The notes beneath the pieces were generated by a model, which made no database searches, was not told where the DNA came from, and was given only the letters and a program-made list of their open reading frames with translations. Both the position numbers and the translations under genes were made by a program. Below, piece by piece: positions 48,642 to 58,346 of a stretch of 64,000 bases of DNA (its first letter is position 1; the number at the start of each line of letters is the position of its first letter). This DNA is from Candidatus Phycosocius bacilliformis. GTDB lineage: Bacteria; Pseudomonadota; Alphaproteobacteria; Caulobacterales; Aquidulcibacteraceae. Location of the stretch: contig NZ_BFBR01000002.1 in NCBI RefSeq assembly GCF_003112735.1, positions 310,001-374,000 of the forward strand. Reading direction: 5' to 3'.

Positions 48642-49713
48642 CCCCGTCGCGCGTGCCAGCCGGTTGACCATTGATCTTGGTGCCCTGACCCGGAATTGGG
48701 ACTTTTTTGCCCAGCACGCTGACGGGGCTGAATGTGGTGCCGTCATCAAGGCCAATGGCTATGGCTTGGGTCAAGATGCTGTGGCGCGGGCGCTGCAGAA
48801 TGCAGGCTGCAAGACCTTCTTTGTCGCCCATCTCTTTGAAGGGGTCAAAGCGCGCGCCATACTGGGGCCAGAAGCGACAATTTATGTGCTGCACGGCATC
48901 ATGTCGGACGAAGCGGAGACCTTTTTGGCATCTCACTTACGCCCGGTCCTCAATGATGTTGATCAGGTCAGGCTGTGGCAGGCTGAAGGTCTTGGCCAGC
49001 CCTGCGCGCTGCATCTTGATAGCGGCATGAACCGCCTTGGCCTGTCAGAAGATGACCTTGATCGGCTTGAAGGCGATGTGGCTGACCTCAATCTGGCTTT
49101 GATCATGAGCCATCTGGCTTGCGCGTCCGACCCTCAGCACCCCAAAAATGGCATGCAACGGCAGGCCTTTGTCCAGATGGCAGCCCGCCTGCCCCCGGCC
49201 CCCTTATCCTTGGCCGCATCGGCAGGCACATTGCTGGATGGCGATTATTGCTTTGACTTGGTTCGTCCAGGGATTGGTCTTTATGGCGGTGGGCCCTTCG
49301 ATCAGGACGCAGTCCCGCTTGAGCCAGTGGTGACGCTGGAAGCCCCCATCTTGCAAGTCCGTTCAGTCGGCCCCGGTGATACAATTGGCTATGGCGCAAG
49401 TTGGCAAGCAGACCGGCGGCGTACCATCGCGACCGTGGCTTTGGGCTATGCTGATGGGTTTTTGCGGGCCGGGTCCAACCGCGGCTTTGCGATACTGGCC
49501 GGTGCGGTCTGCCCGATTGTCGGCAGGGTGTCGATGGATTTGATCACGCTGGACGTAACGGGTGCGGGCAGAGCCGCCCAAGTCGGTGCTTATGTGCAGT
49601 TTCTGGGACGGGCCGCCCCGCTCGACGCGCAAGCTCAGGCCCTCGACACCATTCCCTATGAAATCCTGACCCGATTGGGAGACCGCTTTGAGCGCATCTA
49701 TCTGGAGCCTTAA
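48634..49713 (+). CDS. alr: alanine racemase
   Basis: A PLP enzyme making D-alanine for peptidoglycan. The 359 residues have the PLP lysine Lys39 in AVIKANGYGLG, LHLDSGMNRLG, RPGIGLYGG and the second catalytic base Tyr253 in IGYGASW. The metal- and substrate-side GRVSMD is present. The start lies inside the dnaB end, so the genes are coupled; a dnaB-alr pair is common. No signal peptide is seen, so it is the cytosolic biosynthetic form. Confidence 0.96.
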   Translation: MTDPVARASRLTIDLGALTRNWDFFAQHADGAECGAVIKANGYGLGQDAVARALQNAGCKTFFVAHLFEGVKARAILGPEATIYVLHGIMSDEAETFLASHLRPVLNDVDQVRLWQAEGLGQPCALHLDSGMNRLGLSEDDLDRLEGDVADLNLALIMSHLACASDPQHPKNGMQRQAFVQMAARLPPAPLSLAASAGTLLDGDYCFDLVRPGIGLYGGGPFDQDAVPLEPVVTLEAPILQVRSVGPGDTIGYGASWQADRRRTIATVALGYADGFLRAGSNRGFAILAGAVCPIVGRVSMDLITLDVTGAGRAAQVGAYVQFLGRAAPLDAQAQALDTIPYEILTRLGDRFERIYLEP

Positions 49714-49749
49714 GGCGCGGCATTGCGTGCACATGCGGGGGGTATGAGC

Positions 49750-51210
49750 ATGGCCAAGGCGCAAACTGCTTTTGTGTGCCAGTCCTGCGGGGCTGTTCAC
49801 GCGCGCTGGCAAGGCCGGTGTGAAGCGTGCGGGGCGTGGAATACAATTGTCGAAGAGGCCCGCGAAACCCCACAAAGTCTCAGCCCTGGGGCGCGGGCGC
49901 GCAGCAAGGGACCTGGCCTTGCGTTTGAAAATCTGGACGGTATTGCCGTCGCCCCGCCCCGTCTGGTCTCCGGCATTGGCGAATTCGACCGGGTGTGCGG
50001 TGGCGGATTGGTTGAAGCCTCAGCCATTTTGGTGGGCGGCGACCCCGGGATCGGCAAATCCACTCTATTGTTGCAAGCCGTGGCAGGTGCGGCCCGGCGG
50101 GGGATCAAATCGGTCTATGTCTCTGGCGAGGAAGCCATCGCCCAAGTGCAAGACCGCGCCCGTCGCATGGGCATTGAAAAGGCCCCGGTCAAACTGGCTG
50201 CTGAAACCCGTCTGGAAACCATTCTGGATGCGCTGAAACACGAAAAGCCGCAATTGGCGATTGTCGATTCCATCCAGACCCTGTGGACCGAAACCCTAAC
50301 TGCGGCTCCAGGCACCGTGGCCCAAGTCCGGGCCTGCGCCCATGAATTGGTGCGCTTTGCCAAAAAAGCCGGCACAGTCCTGATCCTTGTCGGCCATGTC
50401 ACCAAGGATGGCCAGATCGCCGGACCGCGCGTGGTTGAACATCTGGTGGATGCAGTCCTGCAGTTTGAGGGTGAGCGCAGTCACCATTTCCGCATTCTGC
50501 GCGGCCTCAAGAACCGATTTGGCCCGACCGATGAGATTGGCGTGTTTGAAATGGGCGATGCGGGCCTGCGCGAGGTTACCAATCCAAGCCAGCTTTTCCT
50601 CGACAATCGCGGTCAAGCCCGCCCGGGTAGCGTGGTGTTTGCCGGCATTGAAGGAACCCGCCCTGTTCTGGTCGAAATCCAGGCTTTGGCCTCACCAACT
50701 TCCTTTGGCGCGCCCCGCCGCGCGGTGGTGGGCTGGGATGCCACCCGGCTTGCCATGATCCTGGCCGTCTTGGAGACCCGCTGTGGATTGGGATTCGGCG
50801 GCCGCGATGTCTATCTCAATGTGGCAGGCGGCCTCAAAATTACCGAGCCTGCCGCCGATTTGGCCGTGGCAGCTGCCCTGATCTCTGCCTTGTTCGACGT
50901 GGCGCTGCCGGAAGAGTGCGTGGTTTTTGGCGAGATTGCCCTCTCAGGTGATGTCCGCCCGGTCAGTCGTGCCGATGCCCGCCTTAAAGAAGCCGAGAAG
51001 TTGGGCTTTACTCAGGCCTTCCTTCCACGCGCAGCATCAGCTAACAGCAGCGCCAGCAAAATGGCAAAGGCAGGGGGCCAAAACCCCCGACTCGTGGCAG
51101 GCCCTGTCGGGGTCAAGCATCGGGTGATTGCCACGGCGGCAGATCTGGTGACGGCGATCACGGGTGAGGAAAATCCAGGGCCAAAGGCTCTGTCGGAGCA
51201 GGATGAATGA
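49750..51210 (+). CDS. radA: DNA repair protein RadA
   Basis: A DnaB-like helicase that processes recombination branches with RecA. The 486 residues have a four-Cys zinc finger (Cys10, 13, 24, 27), the Walker A GGDPGIGKSTLLLQ near 97-110, the RadA-specific LKNRFGPTDEIG, and a C-terminal Lon-like domain with ADLAVAAALISALFD. Start ATG 49750 has GGGGGG seven bases upstream and gives the typical MAKAQTAFVC; ATG 49744 is possible but too close to that site. Its end overlaps the cvpA start (ATGA). Confidence 0.96.
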   Translation: MAKAQTAFVCQSCGAVHARWQGRCEACGAWNTIVEEARETPQSLSPGARARSKGPGLAFENLDGIAVAPPRLVSGIGEFDRVCGGGLVEASAILVGGDPGIGKSTLLLQAVAGAARRGIKSVYVSGEEAIAQVQDRARRMGIEKAPVKLAAETRLETILDALKHEKPQLAIVDSIQTLWTETLTAAPGTVAQVRACAHELVRFAKKAGTVLILVGHVTKDGQIAGPRVVEHLVDAVLQFEGERSHHFRILRGLKNRFGPTDEIGVFEMGDAGLREVTNPSQLFLDNRGQARPGSVVFAGIEGTRPVLVEIQALASPTSFGAPRRAVVGWDATRLAMILAVLETRCGLGFGGRDVYLNVAGGLKITEPAADLAVAAALISALFDVALPEECVVFGEIALSGDVRPVSRADARLKEAEKLGFTQAFLPRAASANSSASKMAKAGGQNPRLVAGPVGVKHRVIATAADLVTAITGEENPGPKALSEQDE

Positions 51211-51902
51211 ACGGATTTGATATCGCCATTCTTCTGGTTGTGGCGATCTCAGCTCTCTTGGCCTTTGCACGCGGTTTTGTGCGTGAAGCCCTGTCCATGG
51301 CTGCCATGTTCATTGCCATTTTGGCCGTCTTGTGGGGCTTCCCCGTTTTTCGTGAACCCATGCGGGGCATGATTGAGACAGGTTGGCTGGCCGACGCCGC
51401 CACCGTGGCGGGCATTTTCATTCTGGTTTATATCGCGGTGCGTGTTGCAACCGGGCGGATCCACGAGTGGATCCATGATTCAGAACCTCTGGGCATTCTC
51501 GATCGCACCGCAGGCCTCCTGTTCGGAGTGGCACGTGGCTTTGCGCTGGTGGGTGTTGTCTGCCTGGTTGTCACCAGCATCGCCCCGCCCAGCATGCTGC
51601 CCAAGAGATTTGTGGAAGCCAAATTCTATCCCATGGTCATGCTGACAGCCGATGCCTTGAAGCATTTGGCTCCACAGGCTGGTCAAGCGGCAACCAATAT
51701 GGCGCGCGGGGCTGCAGCCGCTGGAGAGGGGCTGGCCCAAGCGCGCAAAGGTGATACAGGCAATCTTGTGGATTCATCCGTAGACGAAGAACCCATAAAG
51801 GATCAAAAGACCCCCGCGTGGGACCTGCCACCGCCTAAGCCAAAGTCTGCAGACCGTCCGTCAAACGATCCCGCGACATCCAACCAGGAGAGCAAGAAAT
51901 GA
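51207..51902 (+). CDS. cvpA: CvpA-family inner-membrane protein
   Basis: A 231-residue protein with four predicted membrane helices in the first 150 residues: DIAILLVVAISALLAFARGFVREALS, then MFIAILAVLWGF, a third at VAGIFILVYIAV and a fourth at LLFGVARGFALVGVVCLVV. The C-terminal 80 residues are polar, Pro/Lys/Asp-rich and probably disordered in the cytosol. CvpA was named for colicin V production; its general role is still unclear and has been linked to envelope stress. It overlaps radA and purF by four bases each, matching the widespread cvpA-purF pairing. Confidence 0.95.
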   Translation: MNGFDIAILLVVAISALLAFARGFVREALSMAAMFIAILAVLWGFPVFREPMRGMIETGWLADAATVAGIFILVYIAVRVATGRIHEWIHDSEPLGILDRTAGLLFGVARGFALVGVVCLVVTSIAPPSMLPKRFVEAKFYPMVMLTADALKHLAPQAGQAATNMARGAAAAGEGLAQARKGDTGNLVDSSVDEEPIKDQKTPAWDLPPPKPKSADRPSNDPATSNQESKK

Positions 51903-53416
51903 AACAGATGCAGCCTGGGCACATGAGCCAATTGGACGGCAAGACGGTCGAAAATGATATTGAAGCCTGGCTCGACCCTTACGAAGATCGGCTGCGCGAG
52001 GAATGTGGCGTGTTCGGCATTGCGCACAATGCTGAGGCCGCTGTTTTGACGGCCCTCGGCCTGCACGCATTGCAACATCGTGGCCAGGAAGGTTGTGGCA
52101 TTGTCACCTTCGACGGGGCCTTGTTCCACAACGAGCGGCATCTGGGCCTGGTTGGCGACCACTTTACCGGCAATGACTTGATGAGCCGCCTGCCCGGCCA
52201 AAGTGCGATCGGTCATGTGCGTTATGCGACCCAAGGCGGCACGATTTTGCGCAATGTCCAGCCTTTGTTTGCCGATTTGTCGGGCTCTGGCATCGGGGTG
52301 GCCCATAATGGCAATCTGACCAACGCACGAAAATTGCGTGAGCAATTGGTCGAAAATGGTGCGATCTTCCAATCCACGTCCGACACCGAAGTGATTTTGC
52401 AATTGATCGCCCGTTCGCGCGCGCCGCGCATGATTGAACGGTTTGTCGATGCGCTGCATCAGATTGATGGGGCTTATGCTTTGGTCGCCCTGACCAATAA
52501 GAAGCTGATTGGGGCACGCGACCCTCTGGGCATCCGTCCGCTGGTGCTGGGTGATCTCAATGGCTCGCCAGTGCTGGCCTCTGAATCGTGCGCGCTCGAC
52601 ATGATCGGGGCGACCTTTGTGCGCGAAGTCGAAAATGGTGAAGTGGTGGTTTGCTCTGAAAACGGGGTGGAGAGCATCAAGCCATTCGGCCAGCGCGCGC
52701 CTCGGCCCTGCGTGTTCGAGTTTGTCTATTTTTCGCGGCCTGACTCCATCGTAGACGGCAAGTCGGTTTATGATGTGCGCAAGCGCATGGGCATAAGGCT
52801 GGCGCAGGAAACCAAGATCGAGGCCGATGTGGTGGTGCCGGTGCCCGATTCGGGCGTTCCAGCCGCGCTGGGCTATTCAGAGGCCTCCGGCATTCCTTAT
52901 GAACTCGGCATTATCCGCAATCATTATGTCGGGCGGACCTTTATTGAGCCGACCCAACAGATCAGAACCCTCGGCGTGCGGCGCAAGCATTCGGCCAATC
53001 GCGGCGTTCTGGCAGGCAAGCGCGTGGTATTGGTGGATGATTCCATTGTGCGGGGCACAACCTCGCGCAAGATCGTGCAAATGGTGCGCGATGCCGGGGC
53101 GGCGGAAGTGCATCTGCGGTCGGCCTCCCCTGCTATTCAATGGCCAGACTTTTACGGCATCGACATGCCAGACCGGGACCAATTGATTGCAGGTACCAAA
53201 AGTGTGGCCGAAATGGCTGACATTTTGGGGGTGGATTCTTTGGGCTTTCTGTCGGTGGACGGGCTTTATTGGGCTTTGGGAGAAGGCACCCGCAATTCCC
53301 ATGCACCCCGCTATTCTGACCATTGCTTCACCGGGGATTATCCCACCCGCTTGGTTGATTTTGAGCGTTCCCAATCAGATAAGGACCATCAATTGTCCTT
53401 CTTGGTTGAGGCCTGA
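51899..53416 (+). CDS. purF: amidophosphoribosyltransferase
   Basis: Makes phosphoribosylamine from PRPP and glutamine, the first committed step of purine synthesis. The 505 residues begin with a propeptide of about 35 residues before the nucleophile Cys36 (REECGVFGIAHN), which needs processing. The Ntn-hydrolase domain includes LHALQHRGQEGCG and ATQGG. The phosphoribosyltransferase site is VVLVDDSIVRGTTSRKIV. No obvious Fe-S Cys cluster was checked in full. AGGAGA lies before the ATG, which overlaps the cvpA stop. Confidence 0.97.
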   Translation: MKQMQPGHMSQLDGKTVENDIEAWLDPYEDRLREECGVFGIAHNAEAAVLTALGLHALQHRGQEGCGIVTFDGALFHNERHLGLVGDHFTGNDLMSRLPGQSAIGHVRYATQGGTILRNVQPLFADLSGSGIGVAHNGNLTNARKLREQLVENGAIFQSTSDTEVILQLIARSRAPRMIERFVDALHQIDGAYALVALTNKKLIGARDPLGIRPLVLGDLNGSPVLASESCALDMIGATFVREVENGEVVVCSENGVESIKPFGQRAPRPCVFEFVYFSRPDSIVDGKSVYDVRKRMGIRLAQETKIEADVVVPVPDSGVPAALGYSEASGIPYELGIIRNHYVGRTFIEPTQQIRTLGVRRKHSANRGVLAGKRVVLVDDSIVRGTTSRKIVQMVRDAGAAEVHLRSASPAIQWPDFYGIDMPDRDQLIAGTKSVAEMADILGVDSLGFLSVDGLYWALGEGTRNSHAPRYSDHCFTGDYPTRLVDFERSQSDKDHQLSFLVEA

Positions 53417-53544
53417 TTGAGGCGATTGCGGCCTTTCCGCCCACGCGATAACAGCAACACGACAATTTCCTGAACCCGATGGCTCCAGCCCGCGCCCCAC
53501 ATGGCGCAGGCGCTCTGGGCCTAATCTGACCTAAAGCGAGACTG

Positions 53545-54303
53545 ATGATGAGCGAGAGCAAGATTGTGCTGGTCACTGGGGCGAGCCGCGGAATTGGCCG
53601 GGCTGCCGCCTTGGCGTGTGCACGGGCAGGTATGCAGGTGATTGCCACCGGCCGGGCCCAAAAAGCGCTTGAAGACCTTGATGATGATATTCGCAAGGCA
53701 GGTGGATTGCCGGCAACGCTTGTCCCCATGGACCTTACTGATTTTGATGCCATCGACCGTTTGGGCGGGGCTTTGTATCAACGCTATGGTCGTTTGGACG
53801 GCCTGATTCATGCTGCTGCCCATCTGGGTGATTTGACCCCGGTGGCCCATGTCACCCCGCGCGTGGGTGAACAATTGATCCAGACCAATCTGACAGCCAG
53901 TTGGCGCTTGATGCGTTCCATGGAGCCGCTTCTCATCCAGTCTCCGGCAGGCCGGGCGATCTTCTTCACCTCTGGCGTGGTCGCCAATCCACGCGCGAAT
54001 TGGGGCCTCTATGCGGCAACCAAGGCAGGCGTTGAAGCCTTGGCCAAGTGTTGGGCCGATGAGATTGAATTCAAAAAAGTGGTGGTCACCATCCTCAACC
54101 CCGGCCCTGTGGCCACGGCGATGCGCAAAAATGCCTTCCCCGGCGAAGATCCAGCCACCCTGCCCCAGCCTGAACATCTCTCCAGCCTGATCCTTGACCT
54201 GATGGGTGACGGGCCGCATCAGACCGGCCAGACAATCCATTTCCGGCAGACTGAACATTTCAAGGCGTGGCAAGCCGCCCATGGACCTGAGGCATCGGCT
54301 TAA
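53545..54303 (+). CDS. SDR-family oxidoreductase
   Basis: A 252-residue short-chain dehydrogenase with the cofactor motif VTGASRGIGRAAA, a DGLIHAAAHLGDL segment where classical members have NNAG, Ser in FFTSGVV, and the YAATK catalytic pair. The NAG motif is replaced by HAAAH, which points to a divergent group often annotated only as SDR. It follows purF by 128 bases on the same strand, an arrangement I believe is common in alphaproteobacteria. The substrate is unknown. ATG 53545 or the next codon starts it. Confidence 0.9.
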   Translation: MMSESKIVLVTGASRGIGRAAALACARAGMQVIATGRAQKALEDLDDDIRKAGGLPATLVPMDLTDFDAIDRLGGALYQRYGRLDGLIHAAAHLGDLTPVAHVTPRVGEQLIQTNLTASWRLMRSMEPLLIQSPAGRAIFFTSGVVANPRANWGLYAATKAGVEALAKCWADEIEFKKVVVTILNPGPVATAMRKNAFPGEDPATLPQPEHLSSLILDLMGDGPHQTGQTIHFRQTEHFKAWQAAHGPEASA

Positions 54304-54401
54304 GCATATTGAGGTGCTTTTGCCGCCCCTATTGCGCGCATAGGGATTTGATTGAATGATGCTTATCAGGATTTAGGGGCCAACATAGGTCTTGAGCGAG
54401 C

Positions 54402-55262
54402 CTAGCGCGGCGTCGGCTGGCCCAAAAGCGCCCGCAGGGTACCAACAAAACTGCCACCATAACGGGCGCGGCGCTTGGCATTAAAACTAAGCGCGGCAAC
54501 GAGATATTTGGCCCCATTGACCAACAGACCGGGCAGCGCGTGGTGGGGCAGTCCATATTTTTGCGCCACATAGGCCCGCGACCAGGCCTGACAGGCCCGC
54601 ATCAGGAACATGCTTTTCAAATTGGCTGTGCTGGATTGGCCGCGTAAATGTGACACCACGGCCTCGTGGACATAGAGGATGGGCAGACCATGATCGGCGA
54701 CCTTCCGGCACAGATCATCATCCTCGTAAAACAGGAAAATCTCTGGATCAAAGCCGCCAAGTGCCAAAAAAAGGTCTCGTCGCATCAGCATGCATGCCCC
54801 AGACAAGGCTGCGACACAGCAATTACCCTCGGGCACAATTTTGCCGCTGACACGGCTTTTCAAGAATGTCGCCAAGAACGAGCGGGGCTGGAAGAAATAA
54901 CGACCATCGGCTTCCAAGATTTGCGGGCCGAAAATGCCGGCTTCCGGATAAGCGCCAATAGCCTCGATAAAGCGGGCGATGCTGCCAGGCTGGACCACGG
55001 CATCTGGATTGATGAACAAGACCCAGTCTGTGGTGGTTTGCTGAACACCAAGATTATTGGCCTTCCCAAAGCCCAGATTAGCACCAGCCTCAACCACAAC
55101 GGCCCCTGCCTGTTTGGCCAAAGAAACAGTGTTGTCTTGGCTGGCATTGTCCACCACCAACCTGCCCACCCCCTCAGCCTTCAAGGCCGCTAGGCACGGC
55201 TGGATAACAGCCTGACTATTATAGGTCACGATAATGGCAGTGATGTCAGCAGGACTGGCCAT
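54402..55262 (-). CDS. glycosyltransferase family 2 (rhamnosyltransferase-like)
   Basis: A 286-residue GT-A-fold transferase. ITAIIVTYNSQAVIQPCLAAL begins the nucleotide-sugar domain, LVVDNASQDNT follows, and the metal-site-like loop is LFINPDAVV. The acceptor region has GACMLMRRDLFLALGGFDPEIFLFYEDDDLCRKV, a pattern usual in WbbL-like rhamnosyltransferases. It probably adds a sugar to a surface polysaccharide. A hydrophobic patch near the C-terminus may touch the membrane. It follows der by nine bases as the last gene of the panB-side unit, although nothing in that unit is a sugar gene. Confidence 0.9.
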   Translation of the reverse strand: MASPADITAIIVTYNSQAVIQPCLAALKAEGVGRLVVDNASQDNTVSLAKQAGAVVVEAGANLGFGKANNLGVQQTTTDWVLFINPDAVVQPGSIARFIEAIGAYPEAGIFGPQILEADGRYFFQPRSFLATFLKSRVSGKIVPEGNCCVAALSGACMLMRRDLFLALGGFDPEIFLFYEDDDLCRKVADHGLPILYVHEAVVSHLRGQSSTANLKSMFLMRACQAWSRAYVAQKYGLPHHALPGLLVNGAKYLVAALSFNAKRRARYGGSFVGTLRALLGQPTPR

Positions 55263-55271
55263 GGGCAGGCC

Positions 55272-56942
55272 TTAGCGGGACTTTCGGCCCGGTGCTGGCC
55301 TTGCCTTCACAGGCTTGCGACCGGCCTTGGCAACACGCGCTTTGGTCGCACCAGCAACCGGCTTACCAGGTTTGGTCGGCTTGGGCTTGGCAGGAGCCTT
55401 GCCACCTCGGTCTGGCGCATGGGCATGCTTAGCCCCTGCATCGCGGTTCTTGCGCGAGAGATTGGGCCGGCCCGTCTCATCGCCTGCAAACGGATTTTTC
55501 GGCGCGCGCACCAAAAAGCGGATTGGCACTGCGGGCATATCAAAAGCCTTGCGAATGCCATTGACCAAATAGCGCACATAGGAATCAGGCAATTGCGCAG
55601 CACGGCTGGCAATCAACACAAAGGTGGGCGGGCGGGCTTTGATCTGGGCAAGGTAGCGCGGCTTAACCCGGCGACCATCGACGGCAGGAGGTGGCTGACG
55701 CGTGATGACTTCATGCAACCAGTCATTCAGGTCACGCGTCTTGACCCGCGCATTCCAATCCTCATGAACCGCCAAAACCGCCGGCATCAAGTCATCCAGA
55801 CCGCGGCCAGACAAGGACGAAATGGGCACCAAGGGTGCTCCACGTGTTTGGGGCAAAACGCGTTCAGCGCGCGCTTGCAAGTGTGCCAAGCGTGCAGGCC
55901 CATCCTCAACCCGGTCCCATTTGGCCAGCACATAGACAAGGCCGCGACCCTCGCGCGCGACAAGATCGGCAATCTGCAAATCTTGCTTTTCGAATGCATC
56001 ATCGGCGTCCATCACCATGAGGCAGATTTCGGCAAAGCGGATCGCGCGCAAAGTGTCGGCCACCGACAGCGATTCCAGCTTTTCTTGCACCTTGGCTTTG
56101 CGCCGCATGCCGGCGGTGTCGACCAAACGCACAGGCCGCCCATCCCAGGTCCAGTCCACACCAATGGAATCCCGGGTAATCCCTGCCTCAGGACCTGTTA
56201 GCAGGCGTTCTTCGCCCAAAAGCGCATTGACCAGTGTGGATTTGCCGGCATTGGGCCGTCCGATAACGGCGATGCGCAAGGGGACATCTGAAATTGGTGC
56301 CGATGGGCTATTCTCGCTGACCGCCTCATCAGCCCCCTCGCCATCGAAAAAATCAAGGCCATCCTCGTCGGATACCTCATCGGATGGGTGATCTTCCCCG
56401 GCGTCCTCGTCTTCATCATCGGTGTCTGAAGGTGCGGCCCGATCCCCCATTAAAGCAAGGATTGCCGCATAAAGGTCGGACATGCCTTCGCCATGTTCGC
56501 CGGAAATGGCCACCGGTTCGCCTAAGCCAAGACCATAGGCTTCCAACACCCCGGCATCGGCAATCTTGCCTTCCACCTTATTGGCGGCCAGCACGACAGG
56601 CTTGCCCGAACGGCGCAACAAATCGGCAAAAACCTCATCAATCGGGGTCACCCCAGCCCGAGCATCAATCAAGAACAGGCATAGATCAGCCTCTTGGATG
56701 CCAGCTTCGGTTTGAAGCCGCATACGGGCTTCAAGGCTTTCATCCACCGCGGTTTCAAATCCGGCGGTGTCAATCAAGGTCAGGTCAAGATCGCCCAGAC
56801 GCCCACTCGCCTCACGCCGGTCACGCGTGACACCGGGCATGTCATCGACAATGGCGAGCTTTTTGCCCGCCAGCCGGTTGAACAAAGTCGATTTGCCGAC
56901 ATTGGGTCGGCCGACTACCGCGATTTTAAGTGGAGCGGCCAC
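55272..56942 (-). CDS. der: ribosome-assembly GTPase Der (EngA) with long acidic linker and basic tail
   Basis: A tandem-GTPase needed for 50S maturation. The first G domain opens with VVGRPNVGKSTLFNRLAGKK (P-loop 8-18), the second with IGRPNAGKSTLVNALLG near 225. Each is followed by DTAG and NKVE or AKWD-type motifs, then a KH-like domain. At 556 residues it is longer than the usual 440-490. The excess is a very acidic linker between G domains (about 170-215) and a Lys/Pro/Ala-rich C-terminal tail (about 475-556). Both extras are low complexity. It follows bamB by three bases. Confidence 0.96.
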   Translation of the reverse strand: MAAPLKIAVVGRPNVGKSTLFNRLAGKKLAIVDDMPGVTRDRREASGRLGDLDLTLIDTAGFETAVDESLEARMRLQTEAGIQEADLCLFLIDARAGVTPIDEVFADLLRRSGKPVVLAANKVEGKIADAGVLEAYGLGLGEPVAISGEHGEGMSDLYAAILALMGDRAAPSDTDDEDEDAGEDHPSDEVSDEDGLDFFDGEGADEAVSENSPSAPISDVPLRIAVIGRPNAGKSTLVNALLGEERLLTGPEAGITRDSIGVDWTWDGRPVRLVDTAGMRRKAKVQEKLESLSVADTLRAIRFAEICLMVMDADDAFEKQDLQIADLVAREGRGLVYVLAKWDRVEDGPARLAHLQARAERVLPQTRGAPLVPISSLSGRGLDDLMPAVLAVHEDWNARVKTRDLNDWLHEVITRQPPPAVDGRRVKPRYLAQIKARPPTFVLIASRAAQLPDSYVRYLVNGIRKAFDMPAVPIRFLVRAPKNPFAGDETGRPNLSRKNRDAGAKHAHAPDRGGKAPAKPKPTKPGKPVAGATKARVAKAGRKPVKARPAPGRKSR

Positions 56943-56945
56943 GAT

Positions 56946-58346
56946 CTATCGCACAGCCACAACCACACCGTCTTGGGTGTAGAAATAGACCGTCCCATTG
57001 GCGACCGCTGGAGGCACGAAGATTGGATCCTTGGCATCGCGTGTGACAATGGTCGAGCCATCTTCAGGCTTGATCACTTCAATCCGGCCAAGCGAATTGG
57101 CCAAAACCAACCGCCCGCCAACCATAACCGGCCCTGTCCATGAGATCAGATTTTTCTTCTTTTTCTCATTGCGATAGGCCTGAAGCTGGCGGGTCCATTT
57201 CACCCCGCCTGTTTTGGCGTCCAACGCGACCAATTCTCCACTGATCGAGACGACATAGAGGAAATCTCCGGCCAGCAAGGGGGTCTGGATCGAGGCGATA
57301 GGCTTGTCCCAGACCCGTGTACCGGTGCGCAATTCAATGGCAGCCAAAGTGCCAGACTGGCTGGCCGCATACACAATGCCTCCGGCCACAACCGGGCGTC
57401 CGGCAATGTCATTGATGGTGGACAAGGAATTGGCATTGCCCGCCCGCGTCAGGGCTTCAGACCAAAGGCGCCGCCCATTGGCTGACAAATAGGCAATGAC
57501 CTCACCCGATGCGAACGGTGCCACAATTGTTTCTGCCACGAGGGCTGGACTGGGGCTTGAGAGCATGCGGGCAGGCTCTGCAATCGCGGACTGGGTCCAT
57601 TGAATGGTGCCGCTATTGGCCTCGACGGCAAATAACTCGCTGTCATTGCTGGTAATAAACACCCGACCACCACCTACCAATGGCGAGGCGTGGATCGGCG
57701 AACCTGCATCAATCCGCCATGCTTCTTGTCCCGAATCCGCATTGAGTGCGACCAGATTGCCAAAGCCGGTTGCGGCGAAAATCTTGCCTTCACCAAATGC
57801 GATACCCCCGCCAATCGCTGTGCTTTCATTGCGGCTGAAGAAGCGGCTGCGGGTCTGAACAACAGGAACCAGTGACTTTCGCCAGATTGGGCGTCCACTG
57901 ACGAGATCAACCGCATGAACTGTGCTGCGTGCATCCAACACAAACAATTTGCCATCGGCGATAATCGGTGTGGCCGTAATTGCCCCACGCGCACCAGCGC
58001 CTTGACCAATTTTGCGACGCCACTCGATCGCCAAAGGCCCGGAACCTGCGATATTCTGCGGGGCGTTGTTGGTGACCCCACCCGGATTGGTCCAATTGGC
58101 CAGCTCTTGGGCGGCAGGAATGGTCACAGGCACATTTTCCAGCGCCGGGTCCTTGGTCAGCTTTTCTTCAAGCCCCAGAACTGAGACACGTTCCTTATCT
58201 TCGGCAATCGCATTCTTGGCCGCGTCACGACCAAAAGGCCACAAGCCCGAAGCCCGATCCTGCAGGCCAGCACAGCCCGCCAACAGGAAGACCGCACTGG
58301 CGCTGGCCAGACCCAGTGCCCGCAAGCGGCGCGACATCAAGTTCAT
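56946..58346 (-). CDS. bamB: outer-membrane assembly lipoprotein BamB-like
   Basis: A 466-residue lipoprotein with a signal ending LLAGCAG, so the lipidated residue is the Cys near 25. The rest is an eight-bladed PQQ-like beta propeller (repeats such as GKLFVLDARSTVHAVDLVSGRPIWRKS, GRVFITSNDSELFAVEANSGTIQW, GTLAAIELRTGTRVWDK). Members of the Bam complex help insert beta barrels such as the TonB-dependent receptor. It sits between the YfgM-like gene and der, the same order as in E. coli, which supports BamB over a dehydrogenase. It overlaps the previous gene by four bases. Confidence 0.92.
   Translation of the reverse strand: MNLMSRRLRALGLASASAVFLLAGCAGLQDRASGLWPFGRDAAKNAIAEDKERVSVLGLEEKLTKDPALENVPVTIPAAQELANWTNPGGVTNNAPQNIAGSGPLAIEWRRKIGQGAGARGAITATPIIADGKLFVLDARSTVHAVDLVSGRPIWRKSLVPVVQTRSRFFSRNESTAIGGGIAFGEGKIFAATGFGNLVALNADSGQEAWRIDAGSPIHASPLVGGGRVFITSNDSELFAVEANSGTIQWTQSAIAEPARMLSSPSPALVAETIVAPFASGEVIAYLSANGRRLWSEALTRAGNANSLSTINDIAGRPVVAGGIVYAASQSGTLAAIELRTGTRVWDKPIASIQTPLLAGDFLYVVSISGELVALDAKTGGVKWTRQLQAYRNEKKKKNLISWTGPVMVGGRLVLANSLGRIEVIKPEDGSTIVTRDAKDPIFVPPAVANGTVYFYTQDGVVVAVR

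Noticed and set aside
47541-48755. 404-codon open frame on the minus strand opposite dnaB and the alr start
   Set aside because: It lies wholly antisense to an unmistakable dnaB, has no recognisable domain, and its length follows from the high G+C codon bias of the sense gene.
57200-58346. PQQ-dependent dehydrogenase
   Set aside because: The propeller repeats resemble PQQ enzymes, but the lipoprotein signal, length and yfgM-bamB-der order fit BamB.
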